A DNA stretch of 64,000 nucleotides, taken from contig NZ_JAXMIH010000001.1 in assembly GCF_034366625.1 (NCBI RefSeq), forward strand, positions 31,389 to 95,388, read 5' to 3'. Below, piece by piece: positions 46,739-56,187 of the stretch. The DNA is from Prosthecobacter sp. (GTDB taxonomy: Bacteria; Verrucomicrobiota; Verrucomicrobiia; Verrucomicrobiales; Verrucomicrobiaceae). The notes below the pieces were generated by a model. It had not been told where the DNA came from. It made no database searches and was given only the letters and a program-made list of their open reading frames with translations. Positions within the stretch are counted from its first letter, which is position 1. Every line of letters begins with the position of its first letter. Made by a program: the position numbers and the translations under genes.

Positions 46739-47963
46739 GCAGTGCAGCCAGCAGGCGTTGACTATAGGCATCCAGGGATACGAGGTCCGTCGCGGCAGCG
46801 GCAGCTTCGCCCATTTTGCGGACGAGATCCCGATCATGATGGAGCATGCCCAGCCTCACCGTCATCGCTGCGGTGTCACAGACCGGCACGACGAAACCGT
46901 CCACACCATCGCGTACCAGGCTGCCGGTGTTCGGCGTCGTGACCACCGGCAGGCCCGACATCAGCGCCTCATAGGTGACCGTGGCGGAACCTTCGCAGAC
47001 AGAAGGAAGGAAGAAGACATCCGCCCACTCAAACTGGGCGCGCATCTCGCTGCGCGGGATCGCTCCGGCGAGTTGGACAAATTTCGCCACCTGTGACCGC
47101 GCCGAGGGTTCGAGCGAGACGCTGCCAACCCAGCGGAATTCTGCGTCCGCTCCGAGCATCTGTGCTGTTTCCATCGCATAAGTCACCCCTTTGCGCAGCC
47201 CCGCCTCGCCCACGCTGAGCACGCGCAGTGGGCCGCTGCGCCCGCTGCGCGGGACTGGGGAGAATCGAGTGTCCACACCATAAGGAACCACCACACAGCG
47301 TTCCACCGGCCCGCCGCAATGGGCCACGCCGTGCTTCACGAACTCGGAGCCGCACAGGATGAGGTCTGCCAGCGCCCACTCCTCGTGCTCGCGCTCGATG
47401 GTCTCCTGCGTGGACGGACCACGCACACGCGGTGGTTCCCAGCCGGGAAAGCGGTCCTGCTCCAGAGCGAGGAGTTCCTCCTCGTAGGCGCGTGGAGCAA
47501 TGCATTGCTCCATGACCGTCCTAAGACCGCGTTTCCGCGCGGCCTGAAGCAACTCTAGCGCCGCTGTGTTGAAGCCAAACACCCCACCCGCCGCTCCAAA
47601 GCCAGCCTTGGCGACTTGCCGCGCGAACTTTTTCCCCCCTGCAAGATAGGCGGCGCTCCGGGATTCGATGTTCTTGGCCAGCGCCTGCCGGGCAAAATAC
47701 TCCAAACCCAGCAAGGGAAACGAGTGGATCAGCTCCCGTGACAGATCATCGCTGCGGCGTCCCAGGAGGCGGTTGACCACGGCAGGCCGCAAGCTGGCCG
47801 GGAGCAAGGCCAGTAAACTAGTTCCCGCGTCCCCGGCATAAAAATCCGTGTACAGGCGCTCAAGCATCCCCTCGCGGTGGAGGATACGCGGTACTGCGTA
47901 ATGCATGTATGCACCGAAGCGGGCCACTACCCAGGTACAACTTGGCTTGTCTAACTTGTTCAC
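46707..47963 (-). CDS. GT4-family glycosyltransferase
   Basis: The 418-residue GT-B enzyme contains HCGGPVERCVVVPYGVDTRFS, RVLSVGEAGLRKGVTYAM and ADVFFLPSVCEGSATVTYEALMSGLPVVTT, the E-x7-E donor motif. Its first residues (NKLDKPSCTWVVARFGAYMHYA) are like the GT4 subgroup of O-antigen clusters. It is directly adjacent to the FkbM gene with no gap. Donor unknown. Confidence 0.9.
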   Translation of the reverse strand: MNKLDKPSCTWVVARFGAYMHYAVPRILHREGMLERLYTDFYAGDAGTSLLALLPASLRPAVVNRLLGRRSDDLSRELIHSFPLLGLEYFARQALAKNIESRSAAYLAGGKKFARQVAKAGFGAAGGVFGFNTAALELLQAARKRGLRTVMEQCIAPRAYEEELLALEQDRFPGWEPPRVRGPSTQETIEREHEEWALADLILCGSEFVKHGVAHCGGPVERCVVVPYGVDTRFSPVPRSGRSGPLRVLSVGEAGLRKGVTYAMETAQMLGADAEFRWVGSVSLEPSARSQVAKFVQLAGAIPRSEMRAQFEWADVFFLPSVCEGSATVTYEALMSGLPVVTTPNTGSLVRDGVDGFVVPVCDTAAMTVRLGMLHHDRDLVRKMGEAAAAATDLVSLDAYSQRLLAALHGANSSSHGG

Positions 47964-48653
47964 TTATCTTTTTGCCTTCGATAAAAACCAGCGTCGCAGG
48001 ATGCGTCCGATCCCGGAGCCATACTTGTGGATTACTCCCACCTTGAACTGTTGAAGCAGTGACATTGGCTGAAGACGCCGGTTCACAAACAGCATGTCAC
48101 CGTAGCTGTGCCAGCTCATCTTGAACACCAGAAAGCCAAGGGACTTCATCCGTTCGATCACCTCCAGAATCGCCGGGAGGCTCGAGGGGTCGAGAAAGTC
48201 GTGAAACTCCACCGTCATCTGGCCCACACGCGCAAACAACTCCGAAGGCGCATCCCGCAGCACGGCAACTTCCTCGCCCTCAATGTCCATTTTGATCAGG
48301 TCAATGCGCGCAGCCGGTTCGAGTGCCAGTGCATCCGCGAGGGTCACGGCCGGCACCTCCACCGTTTCCGCACCAACGTCGGAGTAGTGTAAGGAAGAGC
48401 AGGTAGCCTGATTGACGTGAAAGCGCAGCGTGCCAGCTTTTGCCGCCAACGCCTGTGGCAGGACACGCACATTGGCCGGGAGTGAAACCCTGCCCAGCCA
48501 GGTCGGATCAGCTTCAAAGCCGACGACACGCGCGCATTTTGGTGCCACTAGGCGCGCAAAACCGCCATTGTTAACGCCGAAGTCAAACACCACTCCGTCA
48601 TGCCGGATCAAACCGGGAAGGAAGGAGTGGCACCAGTAATAAGACACATTCAC
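47964..48653 (-). CDS. FkbM-family methyltransferase
   Basis: The 229-residue SAM-dependent methyltransferase has GVVFDFGVNNGGFARLVAPKC, RVVGFEADPTWL and IDLIKMDIEGEEVAVLRDA, the FkbM signature (KMDIEGEE). FkbM-type enzymes O-methylate sugars and macrolides. It is the start of a tight unit with the GT4 gene. The sugar acceptor is unknown. Confidence 0.92.
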   Translation of the reverse strand: MNVSYYWCHSFLPGLIRHDGVVFDFGVNNGGFARLVAPKCARVVGFEADPTWLGRVSLPANVRVLPQALAAKAGTLRFHVNQATCSSLHYSDVGAETVEVPAVTLADALALEPAARIDLIKMDIEGEEVAVLRDAPSELFARVGQMTVEFHDFLDPSSLPAILEVIERMKSLGFLVFKMSWHSYGDMLFVNRRLQPMSLLQQFKVGVIHKYGSGIGRILRRWFLSKAKR

Positions 48654-48730
48654 GAAAGTAATCAGCGGTTTCTGTTAAGTCCACACGTCTGGATCACCAC
48701 ATAAGGATCTGCGGCAGGCCATAACAGGTC

Positions 48731-49831
48731 TCAGACAACGATTTCCTGATCAACCGGAGGCGAGGGTAGTACCTTAAGCGGACGTTGGCATGGCGTGAAG
48801 TTGGAAAGAACCTCCGCCGTGTCCTTTCTGAGATACACTGACAGGTGATTGTAGTGTGTACATGTTAGACAAAGATTCTTGATTTTAGGAGTGGTGAACT
48901 CCTTTCTCAGCTGCTGCATCCCCGGGCCGAACCAGATGTCGGCCAGATGTTGATCACGCACATTTCCCACCACGAGTTCCCTTGCATCCACGTCGCGGCA
49001 GTTGCACCCTCCCACTTTCCCATCCCAATAGACCATGGGACCGAAAAACAGCTCGCTGCATGGACTCCACTTCGGCTGGTGGTTGTGCCGCAGTTTCATG
49101 TTTCCCGTCAACTCGTCCTGGGAGATTTTGCCCCCCCATGAATCGTAACGGAATTTCACCCCGATGTTTTCTGAGCTCACGGCTTGAACCACCCTGTGGT
49201 AGTCGGGATAGGAAAGAACCTCGTTGAGCGGGCGGTCCACCCGCATGTCCACAAAGAGCTGAACGGGCCGCCCGAGACGGTTGTTGATCTCGGCGAACTC
49301 CAGAACGTTTTTGAGCATCTGCTCATACATCGTTGACCGGTAAACCCGCAGATACATCTCACGGTCAAAACCGGAGGTGGATACGGTCAGCGCACTCAGA
49401 CCGGAGGTGACAAGCTCCTCCGCTCCCAGCTTGTGCAAGGTCAACATGTTGGAATACATCGAGATGGTCTTGATCTGAGGGTGGCTGCGGGCATAGCGGA
49501 TGCGCTCGATGATGTGCTTGTCCACCAGCGGTTCCCCGACGGTGGGGGTGAATCCAAGGTTGCCGCCTCCGCACTCGATGTAATCGGCCATGATCTTGCG
49601 GAACAAATCCATGTCCATCACGCCAGTCGGCCGGGTTTGGTATTGATAGGCGCAGAACACGCATTTGGCATTGCAGATGTTTGTGGTCTCGATGTTCACG
49701 TTTCCCATCGCCGCTGAAAGACGACTGATCAGCGCTTTCTTGTGGAAGGGATAGATGAGCATAGCCCGTAACCGTTCCAACTGATACAGCGCTTTGCGGG
49801 TGAACAGGGAAACGAGATTCGGTAGATTCAT
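48731..49831 (-). CDS. Radical SAM protein with SPASM domain
   Basis: The 366-residue protein has the [4Fe-4S] motif CNAKCVFCAY (Cys53, Cys57, Cys60) and a C-terminal SPASM-type cysteine-rich region with GGCNCRDVDA and NLCLTCTHY. These bind auxiliary clusters. Radical SAM/SPASM enzymes modify peptides or other substrates. Those located in O-antigen clusters have mostly uncharacterised roles. The start at 49831 overlaps the upstream GT2 gene by 4 bases. A seven-base G run lies at 49131-49137. Confidence 0.92.
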   Translation of the reverse strand: MNLPNLVSLFTRKALYQLERLRAMLIYPFHKKALISRLSAAMGNVNIETTNICNAKCVFCAYQYQTRPTGVMDMDLFRKIMADYIECGGGNLGFTPTVGEPLVDKHIIERIRYARSHPQIKTISMYSNMLTLHKLGAEELVTSGLSALTVSTSGFDREMYLRVYRSTMYEQMLKNVLEFAEINNRLGRPVQLFVDMRVDRPLNEVLSYPDYHRVVQAVSSENIGVKFRYDSWGGKISQDELTGNMKLRHNHQPKWSPCSELFFGPMVYWDGKVGGCNCRDVDARELVVGNVRDQHLADIWFGPGMQQLRKEFTTPKIKNLCLTCTHYNHLSVYLRKDTAEVLSNFTPCQRPLKVLPSPPVDQEIVV

Positions 49832-50886
49832 AAAGTAGTCCTCTTTGCTTGAGGTTTGTCCCTCGCTGAGACAACTTTTAACCCGCCGGGTTGAAGTTCT
49901 GATTCATGCAGTGTCCCTCGCCCCAACGGCCCCAAGATTTTGGCGACTTCTTCAAGCGGCAATATTCCGATGCGGCTTAGCTTGCGACCAAGCCGGTAAG
50001 TCTGCCCGGCAACGGGATTCCGAAGCCGAAGGGTCTGGCAAATGAAAAAAATCGCATGAATGTACCCAACAAAGGTCGGATACAGGCAGCCATGGGTCAA
50101 CCCGTAACGCAACCCATTGAAGATGGTTCCAGGAAAGTGGCAAATGAGATCAGGCAGGGGCACGTTCCAAAAAGCATGGCAAAGATCATTTCTGCGCTCC
50201 AACATACGCCGACGCCAGCCGTCCCTCACAGGTGAGGCATAGTGGAGAATGGGATCGGCAGTTCCAAGCGCGGTAACGTAGCCGAAGTTCAGAAGTCGCA
50301 AGCAAAAGTCCCGTTCCTCGGTTCCGGTTTCTAATGCCTCTCGATAGCCCCCAAATTGCAGAAACACATCGCGTCGGACAGCGTACGCCGTTCCAACAAA
50401 AGCGCCCACAACCCATGTTCCCGGTCCAGCCGGGATTGGAGTCCTAATCTCTGGGCTGACAAGGATGTCCTTGTGTGGAATGCTAACTGCGGCAATCCTG
50501 GGATGGCTGAAGTCCGCCAAGGTTTGGCGCACGATGGAAGCCGTTGAGAATTCCGCATCGTCATCAATGGAAATGATATATTCACCGTGAGCCAGTGAAG
50601 CGGCACGATTACGCTGCACACAACAGTTCACTGATATCTCAGACTCCACCAGCCGAACGCTGGTAAATTCCTGGCGGACCATTTCGACCGTTCCGTCTGT
50701 CGAAGCATCATCAACAACGATGACTTCACAAGGAATGTCTTGCATCAATGTGGAATACAAAGCCCTTCGAAGATCAGCTTTGCGGTTCCGCGTGACAATA
50801 ATCACGCTGGCAGTTGGGTTTCCTTCTGGCATGGATTTATACGTATGGTTTGAGGGACGGGCCATGGACTGGCGGGAATCACTCAA
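49828..50886 (-). CDS. GT2-family glycosyltransferase
   Basis: The GT-A enzyme has SVIIVTRNRKADLRRALYS, CEVIVVDDASTDGTVEMV and IISIDDDAEFS, then TGTEERDFCLRLLNFGY. This fits rhamnosyl-transferase-like GT2 enzymes. The 352-residue frame starts MSDSRQSMARP, and a second Met (MPEGNPTASVI, 50832) is closer to the conserved part and may be the real start. It is coupled to the radical SAM gene by a 4-base overlap. Confidence 0.87.
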   Translation of the reverse strand: MSDSRQSMARPSNHTYKSMPEGNPTASVIIVTRNRKADLRRALYSTLMQDIPCEVIVVDDASTDGTVEMVRQEFTSVRLVESEISVNCCVQRNRAASLAHGEYIISIDDDAEFSTASIVRQTLADFSHPRIAAVSIPHKDILVSPEIRTPIPAGPGTWVVGAFVGTAYAVRRDVFLQFGGYREALETGTEERDFCLRLLNFGYVTALGTADPILHYASPVRDGWRRRMLERRNDLCHAFWNVPLPDLICHFPGTIFNGLRYGLTHGCLYPTFVGYIHAIFFICQTLRLRNPVAGQTYRLGRKLSRIGILPLEEVAKILGPLGRGTLHESELQPGGLKVVSARDKPQAKRTTL

Positions 50887-50985
50887 AGGGTGGCAGGCAT
50901 TTGTTACATGCGCCCAAAAGTCGTTTCGGATGGACTGATCTAGTTTGTTAGGAGATCAATCCTGTTTCTCTCACTAGCCACGCAT

Positions 50986-51723
50986 TCATAACCCAGGTTT
51001 GAGGCCTTCCGCAACCAGCGTTTCGAGTGCCAGAAAACCGTTCGGCATGCGCTCTGAAGCGGCGAGGTTGCTGAGAGCGGCATGCCGGCTCTCTTGAAGG
51101 AGGGGATTCGTCACGGCATCGAACCCGGCGAGCGCGAGCGAGCGGTTCAGCGTCGGTTCATCAAAGATGAACTGGTGCCCCCAGGCCCGCATGAAGTTGT
51201 TGATGGCATAGGCGGCGGTCGCGTCCTGAGCCCAAGGTGTCCAGCGATCCCGGCTTTGCCGGATGTATTCCTGTTCCAGCGGAGAAAGCTCCCCCCGGAG
51301 CAATCTGGTCACGAACTTTAAGTCGGGGGTTGCAATGCGAATAACACCTCCTGGTTTGAGCACACGGAAGCATTCGCGGAGCATCCTCACTCCATCCGTC
51401 CAAGGCACATGTTCGATCATGTGCTCGCTATAGATATAATCAAAGACATCTTCATCGAAGGGAAACCTACGGGTTGCATCAAGCCGGATCTGATTACCGG
51501 TTGGATAAAGGTCGGCATTCAACCAGCCTGGAAGGTTGTGGGGACCACAGCCGATGTGCAGTTTCTTCGGGCCATTCTGCTTCAAATATAGCTGTGCGAC
51601 ACGCCGGTCTTTAAACGTTGCAAGCCGTCGAGTGCGTTCGACTTTAGGTTGAAGCCACATCCACGCCCGACTTGCTTGGTCATAAAGGCCAAGACGATGA
51701 AACAGACTTTTGACGAAGGTCAT
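50986..51723 (-). CDS. SAM-dependent methyltransferase (COG4627-like)
   Basis: The 245-residue product has LHIGCGPHNLPGWLNADLYPTG, FDYIYSEHMIEHVPW and ECFRVLKPGGVIRIATPDL, the pattern of COG4627-like methyltransferases found in glycan clusters. Targets are unknown. It lies 99 bases downstream of the GT2 gene and 13 bases from the next methyltransferase. Confidence 0.87.
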   Translation of the reverse strand: MTFVKSLFHRLGLYDQASRAWMWLQPKVERTRRLATFKDRRVAQLYLKQNGPKKLHIGCGPHNLPGWLNADLYPTGNQIRLDATRRFPFDEDVFDYIYSEHMIEHVPWTDGVRMLRECFRVLKPGGVIRIATPDLKFVTRLLRGELSPLEQEYIRQSRDRWTPWAQDATAAYAINNFMRAWGHQFIFDEPTLNRSLALAGFDAVTNPLLQESRHAALSNLAASERMPNGFLALETLVAEGLKPGL

Positions 51724-51736
51724 GCAGTGTATTTTG

Positions 51737-52462
51737 TTAGACTCGCTTCGTCGCCCTCACCCACAGAAATCTCTCGCCAGACGTGGGTGGCGGCGAGTTA
51801 TCGGTAAAGTGGCTGTAGGCAGCTCCTTTGGGGCCTTTGGGTGCGGTCCGGTAGCTGACAATATCAAAATGTTTCAGCAGGCTTTCCTTCACCTGGGCCT
51901 CCGTCAGGGTCTGAGGCTCGCAGAGTGTGGGTTCTTCATCCAGGTTGAACGACCCGATCAAGGTTCCACCGGGCACGATCACCCGCCGTATTTCGGCGCA
52001 CATGGCGTCCAGATCCACCACGTGGTCCATCGCATTCAGTGTGAACATCACATCCACATAGCCCGAAGGCAGTGGAATCTGTTTCTCCGAACTCTCCACA
52101 TAGACCATGTCGTGGGTGCGAATTTCAAATCTGGAATAAACCTCGGTCAGGACGTCGATCCCGATCCGGAGCCGGGCGTTCTTTGCCCACACAAGGCTGC
52201 CACGGGGACCACAACCAAAGTCCGCGACGATTTTACCAGCAAGGAAACCGTCATCCTCCTCCTGAGCCATGCCAAGCATCGTTCCCTTGTAGTAGTCGTT
52301 CTTGAAGCAGCGACCGTCCTGTTCCCATTCGTATTTCCAGAAGGCGAGTTCGTGCTCGTATTTGACCGTGGGTGGTAGCATTCGAATCACCAGCGATTTT
52401 ACTACCGGTCGAAAGAAGGGAGGTACGAGGTGTTGCAGTTTACGGAATCCAGCCATGTTCAT
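51737..52462 (-). CDS. Class I SAM-dependent methyltransferase
   Basis: The 241-residue product has IVADFGCGPRGSLVWAKNA (motif I), FTLNAMDHVVDL (motif IV) and IVPGGTLIGSFNLDEEPTL. The preceding short leader (MNMAGFRKLQHLVPPF) is amphipathic. It forms a two-gene methyltransferase pair with the downstream gene. The acceptor is unknown. Confidence 0.87.
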   Translation of the reverse strand: MNMAGFRKLQHLVPPFFRPVVKSLVIRMLPPTVKYEHELAFWKYEWEQDGRCFKNDYYKGTMLGMAQEEDDGFLAGKIVADFGCGPRGSLVWAKNARLRIGIDVLTEVYSRFEIRTHDMVYVESSEKQIPLPSGYVDVMFTLNAMDHVVDLDAMCAEIRRVIVPGGTLIGSFNLDEEPTLCEPQTLTEAQVKESLLKHFDIVSYRTAPKGPKGAAYSHFTDNSPPPTSGERFLWVRATKRV

Positions 52463-52499
52463 AATGCGATGGTGCTGAGTTTAGGTGTCTTGATCCAGA

Positions 52500-53570
52500 T
52501 TAAATTTGCACACATTTACCTTCGGCGTAGCGGGCGAGAATTTCCTTATAGAGTCCCACGGTTCGTTGTCCTACTTTGGGCCAGTCCAGTTCCTCCGCCC
52601 GAGCTCGGCTGAGAATTCCAAGTCTGGTCGCACGCTCCGGCTGGTTGCGAAGGTCGAGCACGGCAGCCACCAGAGCATCCACAGAACCGGCCGGGCACAG
52701 GACAGCAGCATCGTGGCCGGTGTACTCACTGATGCCACCTACGTCTTCAGTGACAACAGGGAGGCCGCAGGCCATCGCTTCCAAGACCGCATTGTTGGCG
52801 GTCGCAGCATCCACTGTCATAAGCAGGCAGGATGCGGACCGGTAGGCCTCCCGTAGATCGTCGTCGTTCAATCCCGAACAAAAATCCACGTTCGGCACAT
52901 CCTTGAATTTTTCCCGGTGCTGTGAAGGTGCCACCACCCTGACCCGGATGCCTGGATCGGCCGCGAGGCGTCGGCAGACTTCAATCAGCCGCGTGAAATT
53001 CCTCCGATAGTTGCCGACGAATATAACGGTGAAAGGACCGGGTTTTTGAAGTTCTTGCGGCCGAAAAAAGTCACAATCGATCCCGTGATGCAAGACATGG
53101 ATATGCTCTGGTGCAATCCCTTGACTGAGGAAGAATGGACGCTGAACCTCGCTCATCAGTATCACGGCACTCAGCCTTCGCAAACGTGAGGGAAAACGGA
53201 GTATCTCCGGCAATGTGTCCGGGCAACAATGAAAGGTGGCGCACAGAGGCACGCCCGCCTTTCGGGCCCAATAGTCGAGGAACCCCCAATCTTGATCTCC
53301 CCACAAAATGTGAACTACTCCATTGAACCCGGCTCTCAGCATTTTCCTTGCCTGCCATTCGACTTGGAGCGAACCAAGTCGATACCAAAGGGTGCCAGTG
53401 AACTGAGTCAACAGTTTCACGAACAAACGCTGGGGCAGACCTTGGGGTTCTTCACGTCGGGTCTTGAGCAGGCTTGAATTCGGTACATAGTCTGCCAAGT
53501 GGGTGTAGCCAGAATTTTTTCCGTGTGCGTCGACTTCGTTAGCCAGAAGCAAATAGCGTGAATTTTTCAT
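52500..53570 (-). CDS. GT4-family glycosyltransferase
   Basis: The 356-residue GT-B enzyme has HVLHHGIDCDFFRPQELQ, FTVIFVGNYRRNFTRLIEV and SASCLLMTVDAATANNAVLEAMACGLPVV. The DAATANNAVLEAM donor region replaces the usual E-x7-E with an alternative acidic arrangement, so the retaining activity is probable but not proved. It abuts the upstream methyltransferase gene with no gap. Confidence 0.87.
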   Translation of the reverse strand: MKNSRYLLLANEVDAHGKNSGYTHLADYVPNSSLLKTRREEPQGLPQRLFVKLLTQFTGTLWYRLGSLQVEWQARKMLRAGFNGVVHILWGDQDWGFLDYWARKAGVPLCATFHCCPDTLPEILRFPSRLRRLSAVILMSEVQRPFFLSQGIAPEHIHVLHHGIDCDFFRPQELQKPGPFTVIFVGNYRRNFTRLIEVCRRLAADPGIRVRVVAPSQHREKFKDVPNVDFCSGLNDDDLREAYRSASCLLMTVDAATANNAVLEAMACGLPVVTEDVGGISEYTGHDAAVLCPAGSVDALVAAVLDLRNQPERATRLGILSRARAEELDWPKVGQRTVGLYKEILARYAEGKCVQI

Positions 53571-54305
53571 CTAGTTCGACTTATTTCTGTTCTGGATCAA
53601 CGAGCGCAGCTTCTTCATAGCGGGCACGATACCTGGCAATCTCCGCAACCCCCTCACAAGCGTGGGACGCACAATCAAGCGAAAGTAATCAGCGAGCGTG
53701 AGAATGGGCCTGGCTCCCCATGGCTGATCTCGCCAATCGCCCTCAAACATCTGCTCCTTGAGTTTGCGAAAGACATCGGTGCGCTTGAAGCGGCGTTCCA
53801 GCGACCAGCGCCCTGTCTCCTGTTCAAGAAATTCCCGGAGAATACGGCAGGGAAGAATCTGCGTGTCATCCACCATCACTCTTCCGCCAACAGCGAGCTT
53901 CGTGCAGGTAAAGAACCAGTCGATGAACGGTGCCGGCATTGCATGCCAGCCGTCGATCAGAACGAGATCCAGAGGTTCCGGTCCAAAATTCGGCAGCACG
54001 TCCTCCGACTTCGCGGCGATGAAAGTCACCTTGGAAAAATCTACGCCGTGCGCCAGCCCCCAGCGCCGGATGTGATCGTGTTCCTCGGGGATTGGAGAGA
54101 TGACCGTGTGCTGTGCTCCGGCCATCGCAAAGATGAGGGTGCTGTAGCCACAACCCGTCTCCAGAGTGCGATCCCCTGGTCTGACATTCTCTGTGAGCCA
54201 GTCCATGACCTCTTGTGCCAATGACCACTGGTTCTGGCCATCCTCACCATGCAAGCAGGGGCTTTCAGTCAGTAATTCGCGGTATGCAGGATGGAACGAA
54301 GACAT
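53571..54305 (-). CDS. Class I SAM-dependent methyltransferase
   Basis: The 244-residue product has TLETGCGYSTLIFAMAGAQHTVI (motif I), SKVTFIAAKSEDVLP and LDLVLIDGWHAMPAPFIDWFF, an acidic D-x-H-type arrangement similar to Methyltransf_24. The ATG at 54305 (MSSFHPAYREL) is chosen; the longer frame to 54446 overlaps the GT2 gene. Acceptor unknown. Confidence 0.85.
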   Translation of the reverse strand: MSSFHPAYRELLTESPCLHGEDGQNQWSLAQEVMDWLTENVRPGDRTLETGCGYSTLIFAMAGAQHTVISPIPEEHDHIRRWGLAHGVDFSKVTFIAAKSEDVLPNFGPEPLDLVLIDGWHAMPAPFIDWFFTCTKLAVGGRVMVDDTQILPCRILREFLEQETGRWSLERRFKRTDVFRKLKEQMFEGDWRDQPWGARPILTLADYFRLIVRPTLVRGLRRLPGIVPAMKKLRSLIQNRNKSN

Positions 54306-54306
54306 G

Positions 54307-55269
54307 CTAGTTTGAGTGATAGCTCTCGCGCATGGACGTATGAGAAAATTTCCGGCGCAACGAAGCCAGATGTTCCGCCATGCGAAAGCCCAGCAGACGA
54401 AATACCCGCTGGTAACCGGAAGGCGCGGCACCACCACGGGGCACAAAGCCCGGCAAGGAGGCCTTGATGGTCTTCACAACAGAGGCGGCAAAGCCGCGAT
54501 CATACTGCCAGACCATACGGGCAACCTCAAATCGGGATTGGTTGATCGCATCAAGACGTTCCGGTGTCAGTTGACCTCTAGGGCGAAGCCACTCCTCGGC
54601 ACGACGTTCAATTTCCAGCCGCTGCTGGTGAACTTCCGGCCGGTTCCGTTTGCAAACCGTGTGCTCTCCCCATTGTCGATACACGGCCCCGGCATGGTCC
54701 ACATAAACAAATCTTCGTCCAGCCATCATCAGGCGGAGGAGCAGCTCGTTCTCCTGGCAGCAGGGCTGGCCCGGCTTCCAGCCACCCACATCCACTATTG
54801 CCTGCTTGCGCCAGAGAAAACCTCCGGTCTGTGGCATCTGCCAGCGTGCCAGCAAAACCCACAGATCATTAGGTTCAGGCACCTCGACCAATGTCCGTCG
54901 CCCAGACACTTCGTCTTCCCAATACACCGGACTGAAGATGATGTCCGCTTCAGAACGCTCCGCCGGCACTTCCATCTGCGGGCCGATTTTGTCCGACAGG
55001 AGATAGTCATCCGCGTCCAGATATTGCAGCCATTCTCCACGCGCAAGTTCCAACAAGCGATTCCGTGTTGCGTTACCGCCGCGATTCGGGCCAGTCTCCC
55101 AGCGGATATGGCCGCCAAATCCCTTGATGATCTCGAGACTGCGATCAGTTGAACCATCGTCCACAATAATAATTTCCTTATCCGGCCAAGTTTGCTCAAT
55201 CGCGCTCTCAATACACTGGCCAATCCAGCGCTCCGCATTGTAGCAAGGGATAAGGATAGAAGCCATCAT
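54307..55269 (-). CDS. GT2-family glycosyltransferase
   Basis: The 320-residue GT-A enzyme has ILIPCYNAERWIGQCIESAIEQ, EIIIVDDGSTDRSLEII and the metal-site LQYLDADDYLL, then GGFLWRKQAIVDVGGW. It is a canonical GT2. It overlaps the upstream gene by one base and the downstream methyltransferase starts one base after its stop, indicating coupling. Confidence 0.93.
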   Translation of the reverse strand: MMASILIPCYNAERWIGQCIESAIEQTWPDKEIIIVDDGSTDRSLEIIKGFGGHIRWETGPNRGGNATRNRLLELARGEWLQYLDADDYLLSDKIGPQMEVPAERSEADIIFSPVYWEDEVSGRRTLVEVPEPNDLWVLLARWQMPQTGGFLWRKQAIVDVGGWKPGQPCCQENELLLRLMMAGRRFVYVDHAGAVYRQWGEHTVCKRNRPEVHQQRLEIERRAEEWLRPRGQLTPERLDAINQSRFEVARMVWQYDRGFAASVVKTIKASLPGFVPRGGAAPSGYQRVFRLLGFRMAEHLASLRRKFSHTSMRESYHSN

Positions 55270-56072
55270 TATGCAAAGTGCCCACGCTTGAGCAGAGAAG
55301 CCAGATTAAACTCATGAAGAACGCCTGGTGTCAAAGGCTGATAGGTTCGCAGAGCTTGCAGCAGCCAGCGCGGCCCCTTCTTCCCCTTCCCGCCCCAAGG
55401 ACCCAGCAAAGAATTGTTGCCACCATGCCCGGTATTATAAACAGCTCCACGGAAAGGCAGAACCTCGAGCGGTGTTCCAGCCTGACGCATCGCATCTTCG
55501 ATTCCCAAGTGGCCAGATCGCAAAATGATGCAATCAAACTCATCCTGTGCCGAATTGGTTCCTCTTGGGTATGTGATGCAACGAGATGCCACAATCGCAT
55601 TTGTCCCGCAGTTAAATCTGTTTGTTCTCTGGATCCACCAGCTCCCCGGGATGTACACATAACCTTTTTTTATGATCCAACCGTTCGAGTCAGGGTGTTT
55701 CGCCGCCAATTCAGTGAGCTTGGAGCTAACAAGATCGTCCGAGTCCATGGCCATGATGAACCTAGATTGGCACCGCTCGGCAAGACGCAAGCCCAGAGCG
55801 ACTTTATCCCATTTGTCCTTCAATCGCAGATGATAGTCCGTGCGAGGCGGAACCGGGAAATCAGCGGAGACAAATTCAATCCTAGGATCGGTCAAATGAT
55901 GGCATTCCGGTTTCTCATGGCCCACAATAACGGCCCGCCAAGCAGGGTTTTTTTGACCGACGATGGAACCCACGCACGCTTCAAAGAGGCGCATGGTGTT
56001 GTCCCACTTTTTCGCCACTTGTTTCGATTTTAGTGAGAGGACGAAGGTGATTTCGCAATTAAACTGACCCAT
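55269..56072 (-). CDS. Glycosyltransferase-like protein (GT2/GT-A type)
   Basis: The 267-residue product has CEITFVLSLKSKQVA at the start, RAVIVGHEK, a FIMAMDSDDLVSSKLTELA segment with the DxD-like metal site, and GWIIKKGYVYIPGSWWIQR. This fits GT-A enzymes of the putative rhamnosyltransferase type, but the match is weaker than for its neighbours. It starts a new unit after a 115-base A+T-richer gap, which may hold a promoter. Confidence 0.72.
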   Translation of the reverse strand: MGQFNCEITFVLSLKSKQVAKKWDNTMRLFEACVGSIVGQKNPAWRAVIVGHEKPECHHLTDPRIEFVSADFPVPPRTDYHLRLKDKWDKVALGLRLAERCQSRFIMAMDSDDLVSSKLTELAAKHPDSNGWIIKKGYVYIPGSWWIQRTNRFNCGTNAIVASRCITYPRGTNSAQDEFDCIILRSGHLGIEDAMRQAGTPLEVLPFRGAVYNTGHGGNNSLLGPWGGKGKKGPRWLLQALRTYQPLTPGVLHEFNLASLLKRGHFA

Positions 56073-56187
56073 AAAACATTAATACAATCAGGGTGAATAG
56101 TGGCTCTGCCAAAGCGCTGGATAGGATACCAAAAGAAGCAACACGGCTATTCTCAGAGCATTCGATACACGCAGCGTTACTGAAGGA

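Noticed and set aside
49131..49137. G7 run inside the radical SAM gene as a phase-variation site
   Set aside because: Seven bases is within the range expected by chance in GC-rich genes; weak compared with the 11-base tract.
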